Origin: Shewanella glacialimarina
GTDB lineage: Bacteria; Pseudomonadota; Gammaproteobacteria; Enterobacterales; Shewanellaceae
Length of the DNA: 64,000 bases
NCBI RefSeq assembly: GCF_020511155.1
Contig: NZ_CP041216.1
Coordinates: forward strand, 2,542,001 to 2,606,000
Direction: 5' to 3'
Below, piece by piece: positions 56,078-64,000 of this stretch (position 1 is the stretch's first letter; the number at the start of each line of letters is the position of its first letter). The position numbers were made by a program, and so were the translations under genes. The notes under the pieces are model-generated. The model worked only from the letters and a program-made list of their open reading frames with translations, was not told where the DNA came from and made no database searches.

Positions 56078-56237
56078 GCGGGGCACTCCCACACAAACAA
56101 CTCAGCAAACGCTAAATTGACGAAACACAAATGCTTGAGTAACATATTATTGCCTCTCTTTAGGTATTAACCCCGTACTCAGTCGCCAAACTTAAGCGGG
56201 GTTTCTTATTTCCAAAACACACATACAAAAAAGTTGA

Positions 56238-57008
56238 TCATCCATTTCTATTTTCAAAATAAATATCCCGCGCCAAATTAGTGCGTAACTGATAATAAAT
56301 ATTACGGCGTTTGATATGTTTGGCCTGATTAACCGGGTCTATTCTTGTTACTTCAATTGAACGCTCGGCACGCTTTTCTTTCATCAACAAATAACCCATA
56401 AACCAATCCACGCTGACTTGTGGTAACAACAACTTACTGTCATCACCTAACAGCACTTTACTCACAATCTTGACCGCAATAGCCTCCAAGCGGTCTGCGT
56501 TAACCTCAAGCAATTCGGGTTCACGCTTTAACACCTCAATCATTCGGCCAACCTGTGAACGGCTAAAATTATCTAAGGTACTAAACCCATACAAAGTTGA
56601 TCTATTACGTCTAAAATCGATTTCACACATAGGTGAAGCATCTTTAGCCAAGGCCGCAGCCTTCATCATCAATACACCAGCCTGAGCAACCAACAATGCA
56701 ACCTTTGGATCGGCGGCTTCTTCCTGCTTCCGCAAAAAATCAGCAAACTCTGGTGAAACATCTTTATTCAATTCGGAATCAGTTTGATTGCACGAAGTAA
56801 GTTTATCGAGATAGCTCAAACAACGTGGTGGTTGAAAACCTTGGACAATAGCCGCCGCATAGATACCCGCAACTTCTTGTGAGACTGGTGCATAACTTTC
56901 GTGCACCTGTTCTCCCAAAAATCGAGTAAAAGAAACCTTTTCGCCCGTTTTTTCAATAACCCACTTCTCTTTTTTTTCAATCAAACTGTTATCACTTAAC
57001 TGAGTCAT
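56238..57008 (-). CDS. Phage early protein, unrecognised
   Basis: 256 aa, soluble, helical. Segments VAQAGVLMMKAAALAKDASP and the charged C terminus AKHIKRRNIYYQLRTNLARDIYF stand out. FlhC-like or transcriptional-activator features were considered (the C-terminal half recalls small activators), but I cannot support them. In the early leftward operon between the Zn-ribbon gene and the O-like gene. Confidence 0.65.
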   Translation of the reverse strand: MTQLSDNSLIEKKEKWVIEKTGEKVSFTRFLGEQVHESYAPVSQEVAGIYAAAIVQGFQPPRCLSYLDKLTSCNQTDSELNKDVSPEFADFLRKQEEAADPKVALLVAQAGVLMMKAAALAKDASPMCEIDFRRNRSTLYGFSTLDNFSRSQVGRMIEVLKREPELLEVNADRLEAIAVKIVSKVLLGDDSKLLLPQVSVDWFMGYLLMKEKRAERSIEVTRIDPVNQAKHIKRRNIYYQLRTNLARDIYFENRNG

Positions 57009-57009
57009 A

Positions 57010-57213
57010 TCATCCCCGCTTACGCATTAATATTTTGCGTTGTTCACGTTCATAATCATCACGGCAATCCGCATCGCAAAAACGTTCAACCGTCGGTGAT
57101 TCACAATAAAAACAACGTCCAGTTAATGGCGGTAAATTCGGTTTCGTCTTGGCCAATACACTGGTTAAATGCTGTTCAACTATTTTGTTAGCTTCATCAA
57201 CGTTATCAGTCAT
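57010..57213 (-). CDS. Small zinc-ribbon protein
   Basis: 67 aa. A treble-clef-like Cys set, CFYCESPTVERFCDADCRDDYE (C-X2-C-X8-C-X3-C), resembles DUF2116/DksA-like small zinc proteins common in phage early operons. One base from the downstream gene. Role unknown; Zn binding is likely. Confidence 0.7.
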   Translation of the reverse strand: MTDNVDEANKIVEQHLTSVLAKTKPNLPPLTGRCFYCESPTVERFCDADCRDDYEREQRKILMRKRG

Positions 57214-57215
57214 AA

Positions 57216-57809
57216 CTAACCAACTGACTTAAGTGATTTGTTCGACAAATAAGGGTAACTACGCTCAAAAACATCCATAGCCGCCTGCGTAGTCCCGCGC
57301 GACTCTCGTAATTCGCGGTAAGCTTGCTCAATTTCATGGCGCGTAGGTTCAATACCCAATCGAATTACCGCTATTTGCGCCTCACAATTTTCCTTTGTTA
57401 GCGTTGCAGCCAAATCATTAGTGCTTAACGACAACCCATCACTAACGTGATCAACCACCACTGTCACACCGACCATGTTATAAACATCGTTCAAATAACG
57501 AATGCGTAACTCAACAGGCATCGCGGCCAATATCGCCTGTTCAACATGAAACAAGCGTTCTGGCACCGCATGCTGCCCTTCGTACTGCCCAAGCCAGCGG
57601 AAAATCTTTTGCGCATTTACTCGGGCATCGTTGTAAATATCATCCGAGTAGGTAAACGTAATTCCTTCTTTAGCCAATACCGTCGCCAGCTTTAAGTCAT
57701 CAACCGCCTGCACTACCGCAGTGGCCAACACCGAACGGCTGACTTTTGGCAACTCAAGCCAGGCATTAATGGCTTTCATCAATAAATTTAATCGTGATAC
57801 TTGTTTCAT
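57216..57809 (-). CDS. Phage early regulatory protein, unrecognised
   Basis: 197 aa from MKQVSRLNLLMKAIN (GGGAG upstream; a TTG seven codons earlier rejected). Follows cro by 27 bp, the place of cII-like regulators. Helical N-terminal part (KVSRSVLATAVVQAVDDLKLATVLAKEG) and a long helical C terminus. I could not match it to CII or YdaT with certainty. Confidence 0.6.
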   Translation of the reverse strand: MKQVSRLNLLMKAINAWLELPKVSRSVLATAVVQAVDDLKLATVLAKEGITFTYSDDIYNDARVNAQKIFRWLGQYEGQHAVPERLFHVEQAILAAMPVELRIRYLNDVYNMVGVTVVVDHVSDGLSLSTNDLAATLTKENCEAQIAVIRLGIEPTRHEIEQAYRELRESRGTTQAAMDVFERSYPYLSNKSLKSVG

Positions 57810-57836
57810 GCTTTTTCTCCCTACTAACAACTACAA

Positions 57837-58022
57837 TTAACTTGCTTGCTGAAGCCGAGGTAAATCAGCTTTCAACTTACCCTTTGTCAAACGCTCAATC
57901 TGATAAGCCCTAAGCTCTGGCACGTCATCTGGCCATTGCGAAACTGATGCTGGTGAGATGCCTAGTGCTTTCGCAAGATTCGACTTCCCCTTAAAATGAT
58001 CTACAGCTATTTGCTTTTTCAT
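57837..58022 (-). CDS. cro: Cro-like repressor
   Basis: 61 aa. HTH of Cro/CI type: FKGKSNLAKALGISPASVSQWPDDVPELRAYQIERLTKGKL, as in YdaS/Cro proteins. GAGG site before the ATG. First gene of the leftward early operon, divergent from cI across an 84-bp operator region. Confidence 0.85.
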   Translation of the reverse strand: MKKQIAVDHFKGKSNLAKALGISPASVSQWPDDVPELRAYQIERLTKGKLKADLPRLQQAS

Positions 58023-58106
58023 ACGGCCTCAAGTTTAAGTTTTCCTAAATTTTATAAACTTTAAGCTTTAATAAAACCTAAGTCAAATTGATTTAAGATA
58101 ACTTAT
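58023..58106. promoter_or_regulatory. Immunity operator region between cro and cI
   Basis: Contains 14-bp dyad-like sites TTAAGTTTTCCTAA (58035-58048) and TTAAGATAACTTAT (58093-58106). They match the perfect dyad at 61673-61686 at 12 and 11 of 14 positions. A half-site is near 58057. The second abuts the cI start codon, suggesting autoregulation. Leftward, TTGACT on the - strand is a likely -35 for the cro promoter. Confidence 0.7.
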
Positions 58107-58799
58107 ATGAAAACACTCGGTGAACGCTCTAAAGAGCGAAGAAAACTAACAAAACTGACTCAGATCCAGCTAAGTAAAAAAGTTGGAGTATCAGGTGTGA
58201 CCATTTCACAGTGGGAGTCTGGTGACACCGCACCCAAAGGTGAGAATCTTCATAAACTTGCAAGAGCACTTAAATGCACGCCTGATTGGCTATTGTTTGG
58301 CAAAGAAATCAAGCCAACCAGCAATGCTGAATGGGCTGGTCCAATGGAAACATGGGACAGTGGTACACCGCTAAGTGATGATGAAGTAGAGATACCATTT
58401 TATATGGAAGTAGAATTAGCCGCAGGACACGGTATTGCGGAAGTAAGTGAGTATCACGGGCCTAAATTACGGTTTGCGAAGTCAACACTACGAAAATCAA
58501 GTGTAGATCCAACTAATGCTGCTTGCGTGCGAGTGAATGGCAACAGCATGGAACCAGTGTTACCCAACGGTTCAACGGTCGGAGTAGACACATCACAAAC
58601 CAGCGTAATCGACGGCAAAATGTACGCCATTAATCACGATGGTATGCTACGCATAAAAACATTATATAAGTTACCAGGTGGCGGATTGCGCTTACGCAGC
58701 TTTAATACAGACGAATGGCCAGACGAGCGCTGCGAAGGCGATGACCTTAAACAGATTAAGATCATCGGTAAAGTGTTTTGGTATTCCGTATTGCTTTAA
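58107..58799 (+). CDS. CI-type repressor with LexA/S24 autoprotease
   Basis: 230 aa. N-terminal XRE HTH (about 16-62: LTQIQLSKKVGVSGVTISQWESGDTAP). C-terminal S24 domain with cleavage site Ala106-Gly107 in ELAAGHG, Ser147 in NGNSMEP and Lys184 in MLRIKTL (37 residues after Ser, as in LexA). RecA-stimulated self-cleavage and SOS induction are therefore expected. No ribosome site is evident before the ATG, which may be nearly leaderless. Confidence 0.93.
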   Translation: MKTLGERSKERRKLTKLTQIQLSKKVGVSGVTISQWESGDTAPKGENLHKLARALKCTPDWLLFGKEIKPTSNAEWAGPMETWDSGTPLSDDEVEIPFYMEVELAAGHGIAEVSEYHGPKLRFAKSTLRKSSVDPTNAACVRVNGNSMEPVLPNGSTVGVDTSQTSVIDGKMYAINHDGMLRIKTLYKLPGGGLRLRSFNTDEWPDERCEGDDLKQIKIIGKVFWYSVLL

Positions 58800-59134
58800 T
58801 ATAAACCAACATTATTTTGTCAAAAAGAGGGGCATGCCTTAAAACGTTTCTGCCCCAAAACGTGTCACAGCTCGAAGGCTAGCTCTTGCTTAATCTGATA
58901 GTTTGAGATATATAAAGTAATGAATACCCAAAAGTATTACCTGACTATGAGGGGTTTCAAAAATCGTTACGGTGAATCAGACTTGCCTAGTCTGGTTCAC
59001 GGGCTGAACACCATCATTTCACGTTAGCTTTTGGCTAAAGGGCTCTCTATAGTGTACTTGTAAAAATCGAACACTCAGTAAAATCGGCGTTTATAGTTTA
59101 TTTTAGAGTTGCTTCCAACATAGCTCTAACATCG
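58800..59134. other. Intergenic region after cI
   Basis: 335 bp. Holds a hairpin gtgaatcagac-ttgccta-gtctggttcac (58972-59000) without a clear U-tract; a related inverted motif is at 61188-61216 on the other side of the regulator/hydrolase pair. No gene seen. Confidence 0.5.
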
Positions 59135-60085
59135 TTAGTTTCCCGCAAACGTTTTACGCCAAGCACTTGGGCTAACTTGAAAACGTTGATTAAAATGTTG
59201 CCTAAATGACGTTGCAGTCTGAAAACCAACCATTTCAGACACTTTTTCTACAGGAAGTCGTGTACTTTCAAGAAGCTCAAGGCTACGTTGCAGACGAGCA
59301 TTCACAAGCCATTTTCCAAATGACATACCGGTAGCGTTGTTGAAATGCCGAGTAAAGGTACGGCGACTCATAAATAATTGGTCTGCTAAATCAGCGATGG
59401 AATATTGTTTTTCGAGGTTTTCACGTAAATAATCCAGTAACCGATTGACCTCTGCATCTTGAGTTGATTTTGGGATGGGTTGTGCAATAAATTGTGCCTG
59501 GCCGCCTTCTCTGTGTGGCGGTACAACTAAGATGCGCGCAACTTTATTCGCTGTTTTTGTCCCATAAAAAGACCTCACAATATACAAGCAACAGTCTAAA
59601 GCGGCTGCAGTACCTGCGGAAGTGACTACACGGTCGCTTTCAACATAAAGTGCGTTCGTATTTAGCTTTATATTTGGAAAACGAACAGTAAAATCGTCCT
59701 CTGCCATCCAATGAGTTGCCGCTTCTTTTTCATCTAATAGCCCTGAGTAGGCTAATGCGTAAGCACCATAGCAAAGCCCCACGACCGTAGATCCTCTTTC
59801 ATGAGCTCTAACCAATACTTCAGAAATATTGGAAGCAGGCGGACTTTCTAGGTCATGCCACCCTGGAATGACGACTATATCTGCCAACTCAACGAGTTCT
59901 AATCCACCATCAGGCTGAACTGTCATACAATTGTCAGAGTGTTGTGGCTTACCATCAATTGACACGATCTTTAAGTCAAAAATGGGTTTGCCATCTGGCT
60001 GCATCGAAAAAACGGCTTGAGGCACAGCGACATGAAACACGCTGAAATGAGGGTAGAGAATCAAAGCGACAGTTGGTACTTGCAT
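59135..60085 (-). CDS. GlxA-type transcriptional regulator (DJ-1/PfpI plus AraC domains)
   Basis: 316 aa from the ATG of MQVPTVALILYPH (GGGAG upstream; a TTG two codons earlier rejected). The DJ-1/PfpI-like sensor domain (about 1-185) has the nucleophile-elbow-like VVGLCYGAYAL, with Cys in place. The C-terminal AraC double HTH (about 215-310) has YSIADLADQLFMSRRTFTRHFN and the LLESTRLPVEKVSEMVGFQ signature. Divergent from the hydrolase gene and probably regulates it. Not a normal phage gene. Confidence 0.88.
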   Translation of the reverse strand: MQVPTVALILYPHFSVFHVAVPQAVFSMQPDGKPIFDLKIVSIDGKPQHSDNCMTVQPDGGLELVELADIVVIPGWHDLESPPASNISEVLVRAHERGSTVVGLCYGAYALAYSGLLDEKEAATHWMAEDDFTVRFPNIKLNTNALYVESDRVVTSAGTAAALDCCLYIVRSFYGTKTANKVARILVVPPHREGGQAQFIAQPIPKSTQDAEVNRLLDYLRENLEKQYSIADLADQLFMSRRTFTRHFNNATGMSFGKWLVNARLQRSLELLESTRLPVEKVSEMVGFQTATSFRQHFNQRFQVSPSAWRKTFAGN

Positions 60086-60222
60086 GTGCAAAGCGCTCCC
60101 AAGTGAATCGTCATATCATTATTTGGCCCAATTGTTTCGATATTTGTCTCTTGGGTCAATATTCCCTCTCGTAAATACCGAAGATAATGTCTCATATTAA
60201 TCAACCGCCAAAGAGATACATT

Positions 60223-61116
60223 ATGAAAAACAAAGCTATCACCATCCTATTTACCTTAGGGCTTGCAACCATCATAAATAGCACCAATGCATTAGCTGAA
60301 TCGGCTCCAACGCTGCATTCAGAACCACAGCAGGTTCAGTTTCAGCATATTCGAAATGCAACATCTAAACTCGCTTATGGTGACACAACATTTTTAATCG
60401 ATCCTATGCTGGCAAAGAAAGATACCTATCCTGGTTTTGCCGGTACTTATCGTAGTGAAATACGTATACCAATGATCGATTTACCCATGTCAGCTAAAGC
60501 TGTAATTGACAATGTAGACGCTGTTATTGTCACTCACACACATCTTGATCATTGGGATGATACAGCACAAAGTGTAATTCCTAAAACGATGCCTTTATTT
60601 GTTCAAAATGAAGAGGATGCAAATACTATTCGCGCTCAAGGCTTTAAAGATGTGCGTGTGTTAGGCATTAAAACTCAGTTCAATGGTATTCGTTTAACCA
60701 AAACAGGTGGGCAGCATGGCACGGATGAAATGTATGCAATCCCAGAGTTAGCTAAATTGTTAGGAGAAGCTATGGGGGTGGTGTTACAAGCAGATAATTA
60801 CAGTACTGTATATTTTGTCGGTGATACCATTTGGCGTAATGAAGTGGAAAATGTTCTAAATGAATTTAAGCCTGAAGTAGTTGTTCTTAACACGGGTGAT
60901 GCTCGTTTAGACGGCCTTGAAGGTTCTATTATCATGGGCGAACAGGACACACTTCGAACTATTAAGCATGCACCTCAAGCTAAAATTGTTGCTGTACACA
61001 TGGATACGGTCAATCACGCAGCATTGACTCGTAAAGAGCTCAGGGAGTTCGTGCAAGAAGAAGGCATTGAAAAACAAGTATTAATTCCTGAAGATGGTGA
61101 ATCGTTGAAGTTATAA
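60223..61116 (+). CDS. Exported metallo-beta-lactamase-fold hydrolase
   Basis: 297 aa from MKNKAITILF (AGAGA upstream). Signal peptide of about 25 residues ending ALA. MBL-fold motif HTHLDHWDD (HxHxDH), GQHGTDE, the metal-binding GDTIW, and HMDTVNHAAL near the C terminus, like UlaG/RomA-type lactonases or phosphodiesterases. Substrate unknown. Paired with the divergent GlxA-type regulator as a self-contained unit. Confidence 0.85.
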   Translation: MKNKAITILFTLGLATIINSTNALAESAPTLHSEPQQVQFQHIRNATSKLAYGDTTFLIDPMLAKKDTYPGFAGTYRSEIRIPMIDLPMSAKAVIDNVDAVIVTHTHLDHWDDTAQSVIPKTMPLFVQNEEDANTIRAQGFKDVRVLGIKTQFNGIRLTKTGGQHGTDEMYAIPELAKLLGEAMGVVLQADNYSTVYFVGDTIWRNEVENVLNEFKPEVVVLNTGDARLDGLEGSIIMGEQDTLRTIKHAPQAKIVAVHMDTVNHAALTRKELREFVQEEGIEKQVLIPEDGESLKL

Positions 61117-61238
61117 GTATAGCTTCTTGATTAATTAGTCGTGGGTAAGGAACAAAGGGGGGGATAAGTGAGTACTCGAAGTAGTGAGTGAATCACTCTA
61201 CACCAGACTGATTCACGCCATCCGCTAAAACCCGCCCT

Positions 61239-61275
61239 ATCGCCCCGTTTACAGCTGTTCTGGGGCGATTTTTTC
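61239..61275 (+). terminator. Intrinsic terminator downstream of the hydrolase gene
   Basis: Eight-bp stem atcgcccc / ggggcgat, 15-nt loop, followed by TTTTTT. About 120 bp past the hydrolase stop. Confidence 0.85.
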
Positions 61276-61461
61276 CCTTAAGATGAATCAGATCTCTAGA
61301 GAATTGATTCATGACCCTGTTATGCCGATTCCGACTGGTGATATCGAGTGTTGGTTAGTTTGCAACCAAACGAAGCATTATTATTAGAATAGCTAATCCG
61401 AATCTGGCTAATAAGAGTGAATTATCTAACAAGGTTTTGTCCAAAAACGAGTTTGGTAGGC

Positions 61462-61569
61462 CTAATGTAGTGGCCAGTTTTTATTCGCCACTACACTGCC
61501 ACCGTGGTAAACAATAGACACTATCTCACCCGTTCTAATTGAAGATCTTAACGTTTCAATCACACTCAT
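61462..61569 (-). pseudogene. Short N-terminal fragment, WYL-like
   Basis: 35 codons (MSVIETLRSSIRTGEIVSIVYHGGS, then ten residues) with a perfect AAGGAGG site before the ATG. The IVYHGGS block resembles the start of WYL-like proteins, which would be much longer. It therefore looks truncated, perhaps by the event that brought in the regulator/hydrolase pair. It could also be a genuine small protein. It lies in the 570-bp gap before the early operon. Confidence 0.45.
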
Positions 61570-61660
61570 AAACCCTCCTTAGTTCAATTGTTTATTTATA
61601 CCTCTCCCAGATGTTCAAATCATTAAAACGAACAAAGCTTAAGAAAAACTAAATTTATCA

Positions 61661-61689
61661 TTGACAGATAACTTAAGTTTACTTAAATT
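61661..61689 (+). promoter_or_regulatory. Promoter and CI operator of the rightward early operon
   Basis: TTGACA (61661-61666), 17-bp spacer, TAAATT (61684-61689). The dyad TTAAGT-TT-ACTTAA (61673-61686) covers the spacer and -10. Same dyad type as in the cro/cI intergenic region, so CI should block this promoter. Confidence 0.75.
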
Positions 61690-61719
61690 ATGTTTAAGAG
61701 AACTTACGAGGACGGCAAA

Positions 61720-62043
61720 ATGATACTGACAAACACCCCAACAACAGACAAAGAGCGCATCGAACATGCTCACTTAACCAGTGTTCGTTTTGCCTGCCTG
61801 CTGACCACCAAACAAGACCCAATGGAATGCACCCGAGTACAACAGCGCATAGCCAAACTTGAACGCCAGCTAATGACATGCAACCCAAGCCAGCTTTTCA
61901 GTAAGCAGTTTGAAAACCAAGCCGGTGAACTGGGTAACGAGTTAGCCCTGCGATACAACTACAACACAGGTCGCATCACCTTATGGCGTAACACACCACT
62001 ACATCAAACCGGCAAAGTATTTCAGTTAAGAGCAAGCATATGA
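61720..62043 (+). CDS. Phage early protein, unrecognised
   Basis: 107 aa from MILTNTPTTDKERIEHAH, with GAGG upstream. An ATG ten codons earlier lies in the promoter region and is rejected. Helical with TRVQQRIAKLERQLMT. First gene of a tight operon where all stops and starts overlap or abut. Confidence 0.65.
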   Translation: MILTNTPTTDKERIEHAHLTSVRFACLLTTKQDPMECTRVQQRIAKLERQLMTCNPSQLFSKQFENQAGELGNELALRYNYNTGRITLWRNTPLHQTGKVFQLRASI

Positions 62044-62225
62044 GCGCCGCAACTGAATATTGCGACCGTGAAATAGCCAAGTGCAAAGACATGATCCGCA
62101 ACTGGCCCCACGAAGCACCATGCCTTAAGCGCTTAATTAAAGGCTGGCAACGCACTAAGCAGCAGTTACAACCGCCAATCGAACACGATGCTAGGAAGCA
62201 AAATGAATACAGAAAGGTGGCATAA
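62040..62225 (+). CDS. Small phage early protein, unrecognised
   Basis: 61 aa, basic. EYCDREIAKCKDMIRNWPHEAPCLKRLIKGW has three cysteines and helical character. ATGA overlap with the preceding gene. Confidence 0.6.
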   Translation: MSAATEYCDREIAKCKDMIRNWPHEAPCLKRLIKGWQRTKQQLQPPIEHDARKQNEYRKVA

Positions 62226-62528
62226 ATGAAATCGAAAGCAGCTTTTAACCATATTTTAGGCCACTACCGCGCCCAAAAAGTGGGATTGCCAATAAAGATG
62301 CATAGTGATGACAAAATTGGAATCGCCATAAAACTTGGCGCACTTGATTGCCTCTACTGGCAAGCATTGGGCAATGGCCTAACAAACTTAGCTAAAGGAA
62401 TTGGTCGCACGATTATTCATTCTTACAAGTACCACCAAATCAGACTACCTGGTCACCCTATCACGGGCTACCAAGTTAACGGTTACCCAAAGATGGACCT
62501 AAAAACGGCTCAAGGCGGTGCAGCATGA
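62226..62528 (+). CDS. Small phage early protein, unrecognised
   Basis: 100 aa, basic. Starts right after the preceding stop with an AAAGGTGG site. LLDCLYW-type middle (GALDCLYWQALGNGLTNLAKGIG). No family recognised. Confidence 0.6.
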   Translation: MKSKAAFNHILGHYRAQKVGLPIKMHSDDKIGIAIKLGALDCLYWQALGNGLTNLAKGIGRTIIHSYKYHQIRLPGHPITGYQVNGYPKMDLKTAQGGAA

Positions 62529-62767
62529 ACAAAATAACCACAACATTCAGCACTAAACAAGGTGTGGTCACCTTATCAGATCCATTTTTTACGCTTATGC
62601 ATGACCATCAGCAGATTGAAGTGACATACAAACCAAACAACTACAACGGCTGGGGAGTCTGTAAAACGCTCAACGCGATTGAAGTTAGTGATTTCACCCA
62701 AGCCGATGCTGAACTATTTGCCAGCACCGCCGATTCAAAACTACGACTACAAGGGTATGCAGCATGA
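62525..62767 (+). CDS. Small phage early protein, unrecognised
   Basis: 80 aa, acidic C terminus, ATGA overlaps on both sides. KQGVVTLSDPFFTLMHDHQQIEVTYKPNNYNGW suggests a small beta-fold. Function unknown. Confidence 0.6.
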   Translation: MNKITTTFSTKQGVVTLSDPFFTLMHDHQQIEVTYKPNNYNGWGVCKTLNAIEVSDFTQADAELFASTADSKLRLQGYAA

Positions 62768-64000
62768 GTGGATTAATCGTTGATAACTTCGCTGGCGGTG
62801 GTGGTGCAAGTACCGGTATTGCATGGGCAATTGGGCGCAGTGTTGACATTGCAATCAATCATGACCCAGATGCAATTGCCATGCATGCCGCCAACCACCC
62901 AGACACATTGCATTATTGCGAGTCTGTATTTGATATTGACCCAGTGCAAGCCACTGCAGGTAAGCCGGTTGATTTGGCATGGTTTAGCCCAGACTGTAAG
63001 CACTTTTCAAAAGCCAAAGGCTGCAAGCCGGTTAATAAAGAAATACGGGGTCTTGCATGGGTAACTATTCGCTGGGCAATGAAAGTGCGACCAAAAGTCA
63101 TCATGTTAGAAAACGTTGAAGAATTTAAAACATGGGGACCATTAATTGAATGCCAAAATACTGGTGACATGCGACCAAATCCTGAACTTAAAGGTGAAAC
63201 GTTCGAAGCATTTGTAAACATGTTAAGCACGGGTATTGATGCTGATCACCCTGCACTCAATGAATGCGTTGACACCCTTGGGCTTGTTAATACCGCCAAA
63301 CTAATTAAAGGCCTTGGCTATAAAGTTGAATGGCATGAAATGCGTGCATGTGATTTTGGTTCGCCAACCATTCGCAAACGCTTCTTTATGATTGCACGTT
63401 GCGATAATCAACCAATCGTATGGCCACAACCAACACACGGCGCACCAAATAGTGAAGGTGTAAAACTAGGTACATTAAAACCCTGGCGAACGGCTGCGGA
63501 GTGCATCGATTGGTCAATACCCTGTAAATCAATATTTGGCCGCAAACGCCCATTAGCCGAAAACACAATGAAGCGAATAGCCAAAGGCATTCAAAGATTT
63601 GTAATCGACTCAGCCAAACCGTTTAAGGCTCCGGCACAAGCTTTGGTAACTCCGTTCATAACAGAATGCGCTAACGCCAGTGCTCAACGCAACATGCCTG
63701 CTGATGAACCGTTAAGGACTATTTGCGCTGAAGTTAAAGGCGGTCACTTTGCGCTAGTCACAAGCCACATGGTCAAAATGCGCGGCACTAACATCGGGTT
63801 TGAAATGACTGAACCTGCTCACACCATCACCGCTGGCGGTTTGCACCTAGGCGAAGTGCGAGCGTTCTTCATCAAATACTACGGTAATGAACAAGACGGC
63901 GTTGCTTGTAACGAACCGCTGCACACGATTACTACTAATGACCGATTTGGGTTAGTGATCATCAAAGGTGAGCCATACCAAATAGTTGATATTGGACTAC
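62764..64000 (+). CDS. DNA cytosine-5 methyltransferase, partial (3' end outside window)
   Basis: 412 codons to the window edge. Motif I DNFAGGGGASTGIAWA (SAM binding). Motif IV SPDCKHFSKAKG with the catalytic Cys (SPDC instead of the usual PPCQ). Motif VI LENVEEF. A late DIGLR at the edge corresponds to motif X. ATGA overlap with the previous gene. Phage-encoded orphan methylase, probably protecting phage DNA from host restriction; no restriction partner is visible. Confidence 0.88.
   Translation, partial: MSGLIVDNFAGGGGASTGIAWAIGRSVDIAINHDPDAIAMHAANHPDTLHYCESVFDIDPVQATAGKPVDLAWFSPDCKHFSKAKGCKPVNKEIRGLAWVTIRWAMKVRPKVIMLENVEEFKTWGPLIECQNTGDMRPNPELKGETFEAFVNMLSTGIDADHPALNECVDTLGLVNTAKLIKGLGYKVEWHEMRACDFGSPTIRKRFFMIARCDNQPIVWPQPTHGAPNSEGVKLGTLKPWRTAAECIDWSIPCKSIFGRKRPLAENTMKRIAKGIQRFVIDSAKPFKAPAQALVTPFITECANASAQRNMPADEPLRTICAEVKGGHFALVTSHMVKMRGTNIGFEMTEPAHTITAGGLHLGEVRAFFIKYYGNEQDGVACNEPLHTITTNDRFGLVIIKGEPYQIVDIGL

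Larger units (their letters stand above)
23095..64000. mobile_element. Lambda-like siphophage prophage (left end near 23095, right end outside window)
   Basis: A continuous phage gene set with Mu/lambda-type head genes and lambda-type gpW, gpZ, gpU, terminase and portal families. It also has a lysis cassette, Q-like, P-like and O-like genes, cro/cI, and an early operon with a methylase. The left limit is placed just after the sbcB-like codons; the exact core cannot be fixed without the right junction. The prophage also carries accessory genes at 45.3-51.6 kb and 59.1-61.1 kb. Structural genes look intact, so it may be functional, although this is not shown. Confidence 0.9.

Noticed and set aside
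59135..61116. Host chromosome resuming here, with the prophage ending at cI
   Set aside because: CI-type operator, early operon and phage-style methylase follow at 61.6-64 kb, so the pair is inside the prophage.

Overview
The window looks like chromosome from a marine gammaproteobacterium, most likely Shewanella. The evidence is moderate-to-low GC, complete enterobacterial-type his, pheST-ihfA, lpxM and rlmA genes, a eukaryotic-type SpeD beside SpeA, and several small families typical of Shewanellaceae. This placement comes from protein resemblance, not from a database search.

Bases 1-23,056 are ordinary chromosome. On the + strand lie the end of a histidine operon (hisA partial, hisF, hisIE), a chemotaxis receptor, a cvfB-like gene, a yceH-like gene and an ABC exporter pair. 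On the - strand lie an MscS channel, lpxM, ihfA-pheT-pheS, a secreted protein with two retropepsin-like domains, a YceI protein, yaiI, pdxH, speD, speA, a cold-shock protein, rlmA and one unrecognised gene. Most operons end in clear intrinsic terminators.

At 23,057 a reading frame begins like exonuclease I (sbcB) and leaves that family after about 15 codons. I take this as the left junction (attL) of a lambda-like siphophage prophage that runs past the right end of the window (at least 41 kb). From left to right, mostly on the - strand, it holds: two small end genes; tail tip, hub and tape measure genes; an antirepressor module; tail tube, terminator and head-tail genes; a ClpP protease-major capsid fusion; portal; terminase; a holin/Rz1/Rz/endolysin lysis cassette; and a late promoter followed by a tR'-like terminator. 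Next comes a 6-kb accessory block (45.3-51.6 kb), then a Q-like antiterminator, a small XRE regulator, a tyrosine recombinase, and P-like and O-like replication genes with iterons. The immunity region (cro, cI) follows. A regulator/metallo-hydrolase pair lies between cI and a rightward early operon that ends in a truncated cytosine methyltransferase.

Three regulatory or mobile features stand out. First, the two Rha-type antirepressor genes each carry their own RNA switch. The tail-module copy has a ~75-nt antisense RNA over its ribosome binding site (P22 sar-like logic). The accessory-block copy has an ~80-nt upstream RNA with two blocks complementary to the mRNA leader (P1 C4-like logic). 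Second, the accessory block looks like an integron-type cassette array without an integrase: seven attC-like sites in one orientation, four of them bounding cassettes with one gene or operon each, including an MntA-HepT pair and a HEPN membrane protein. Third, the late promoter has two near-identical 16-bp palindromes centred near -41.5 and -62.5.

In the likely circuit, the LexA-like CI represses cro/replication and the rightward operon through shared TTAAG dyads. Antirepressors held off by antisense RNAs can bypass it. Q and an unidentified dimeric activator then switch on lysis and morphogenesis.
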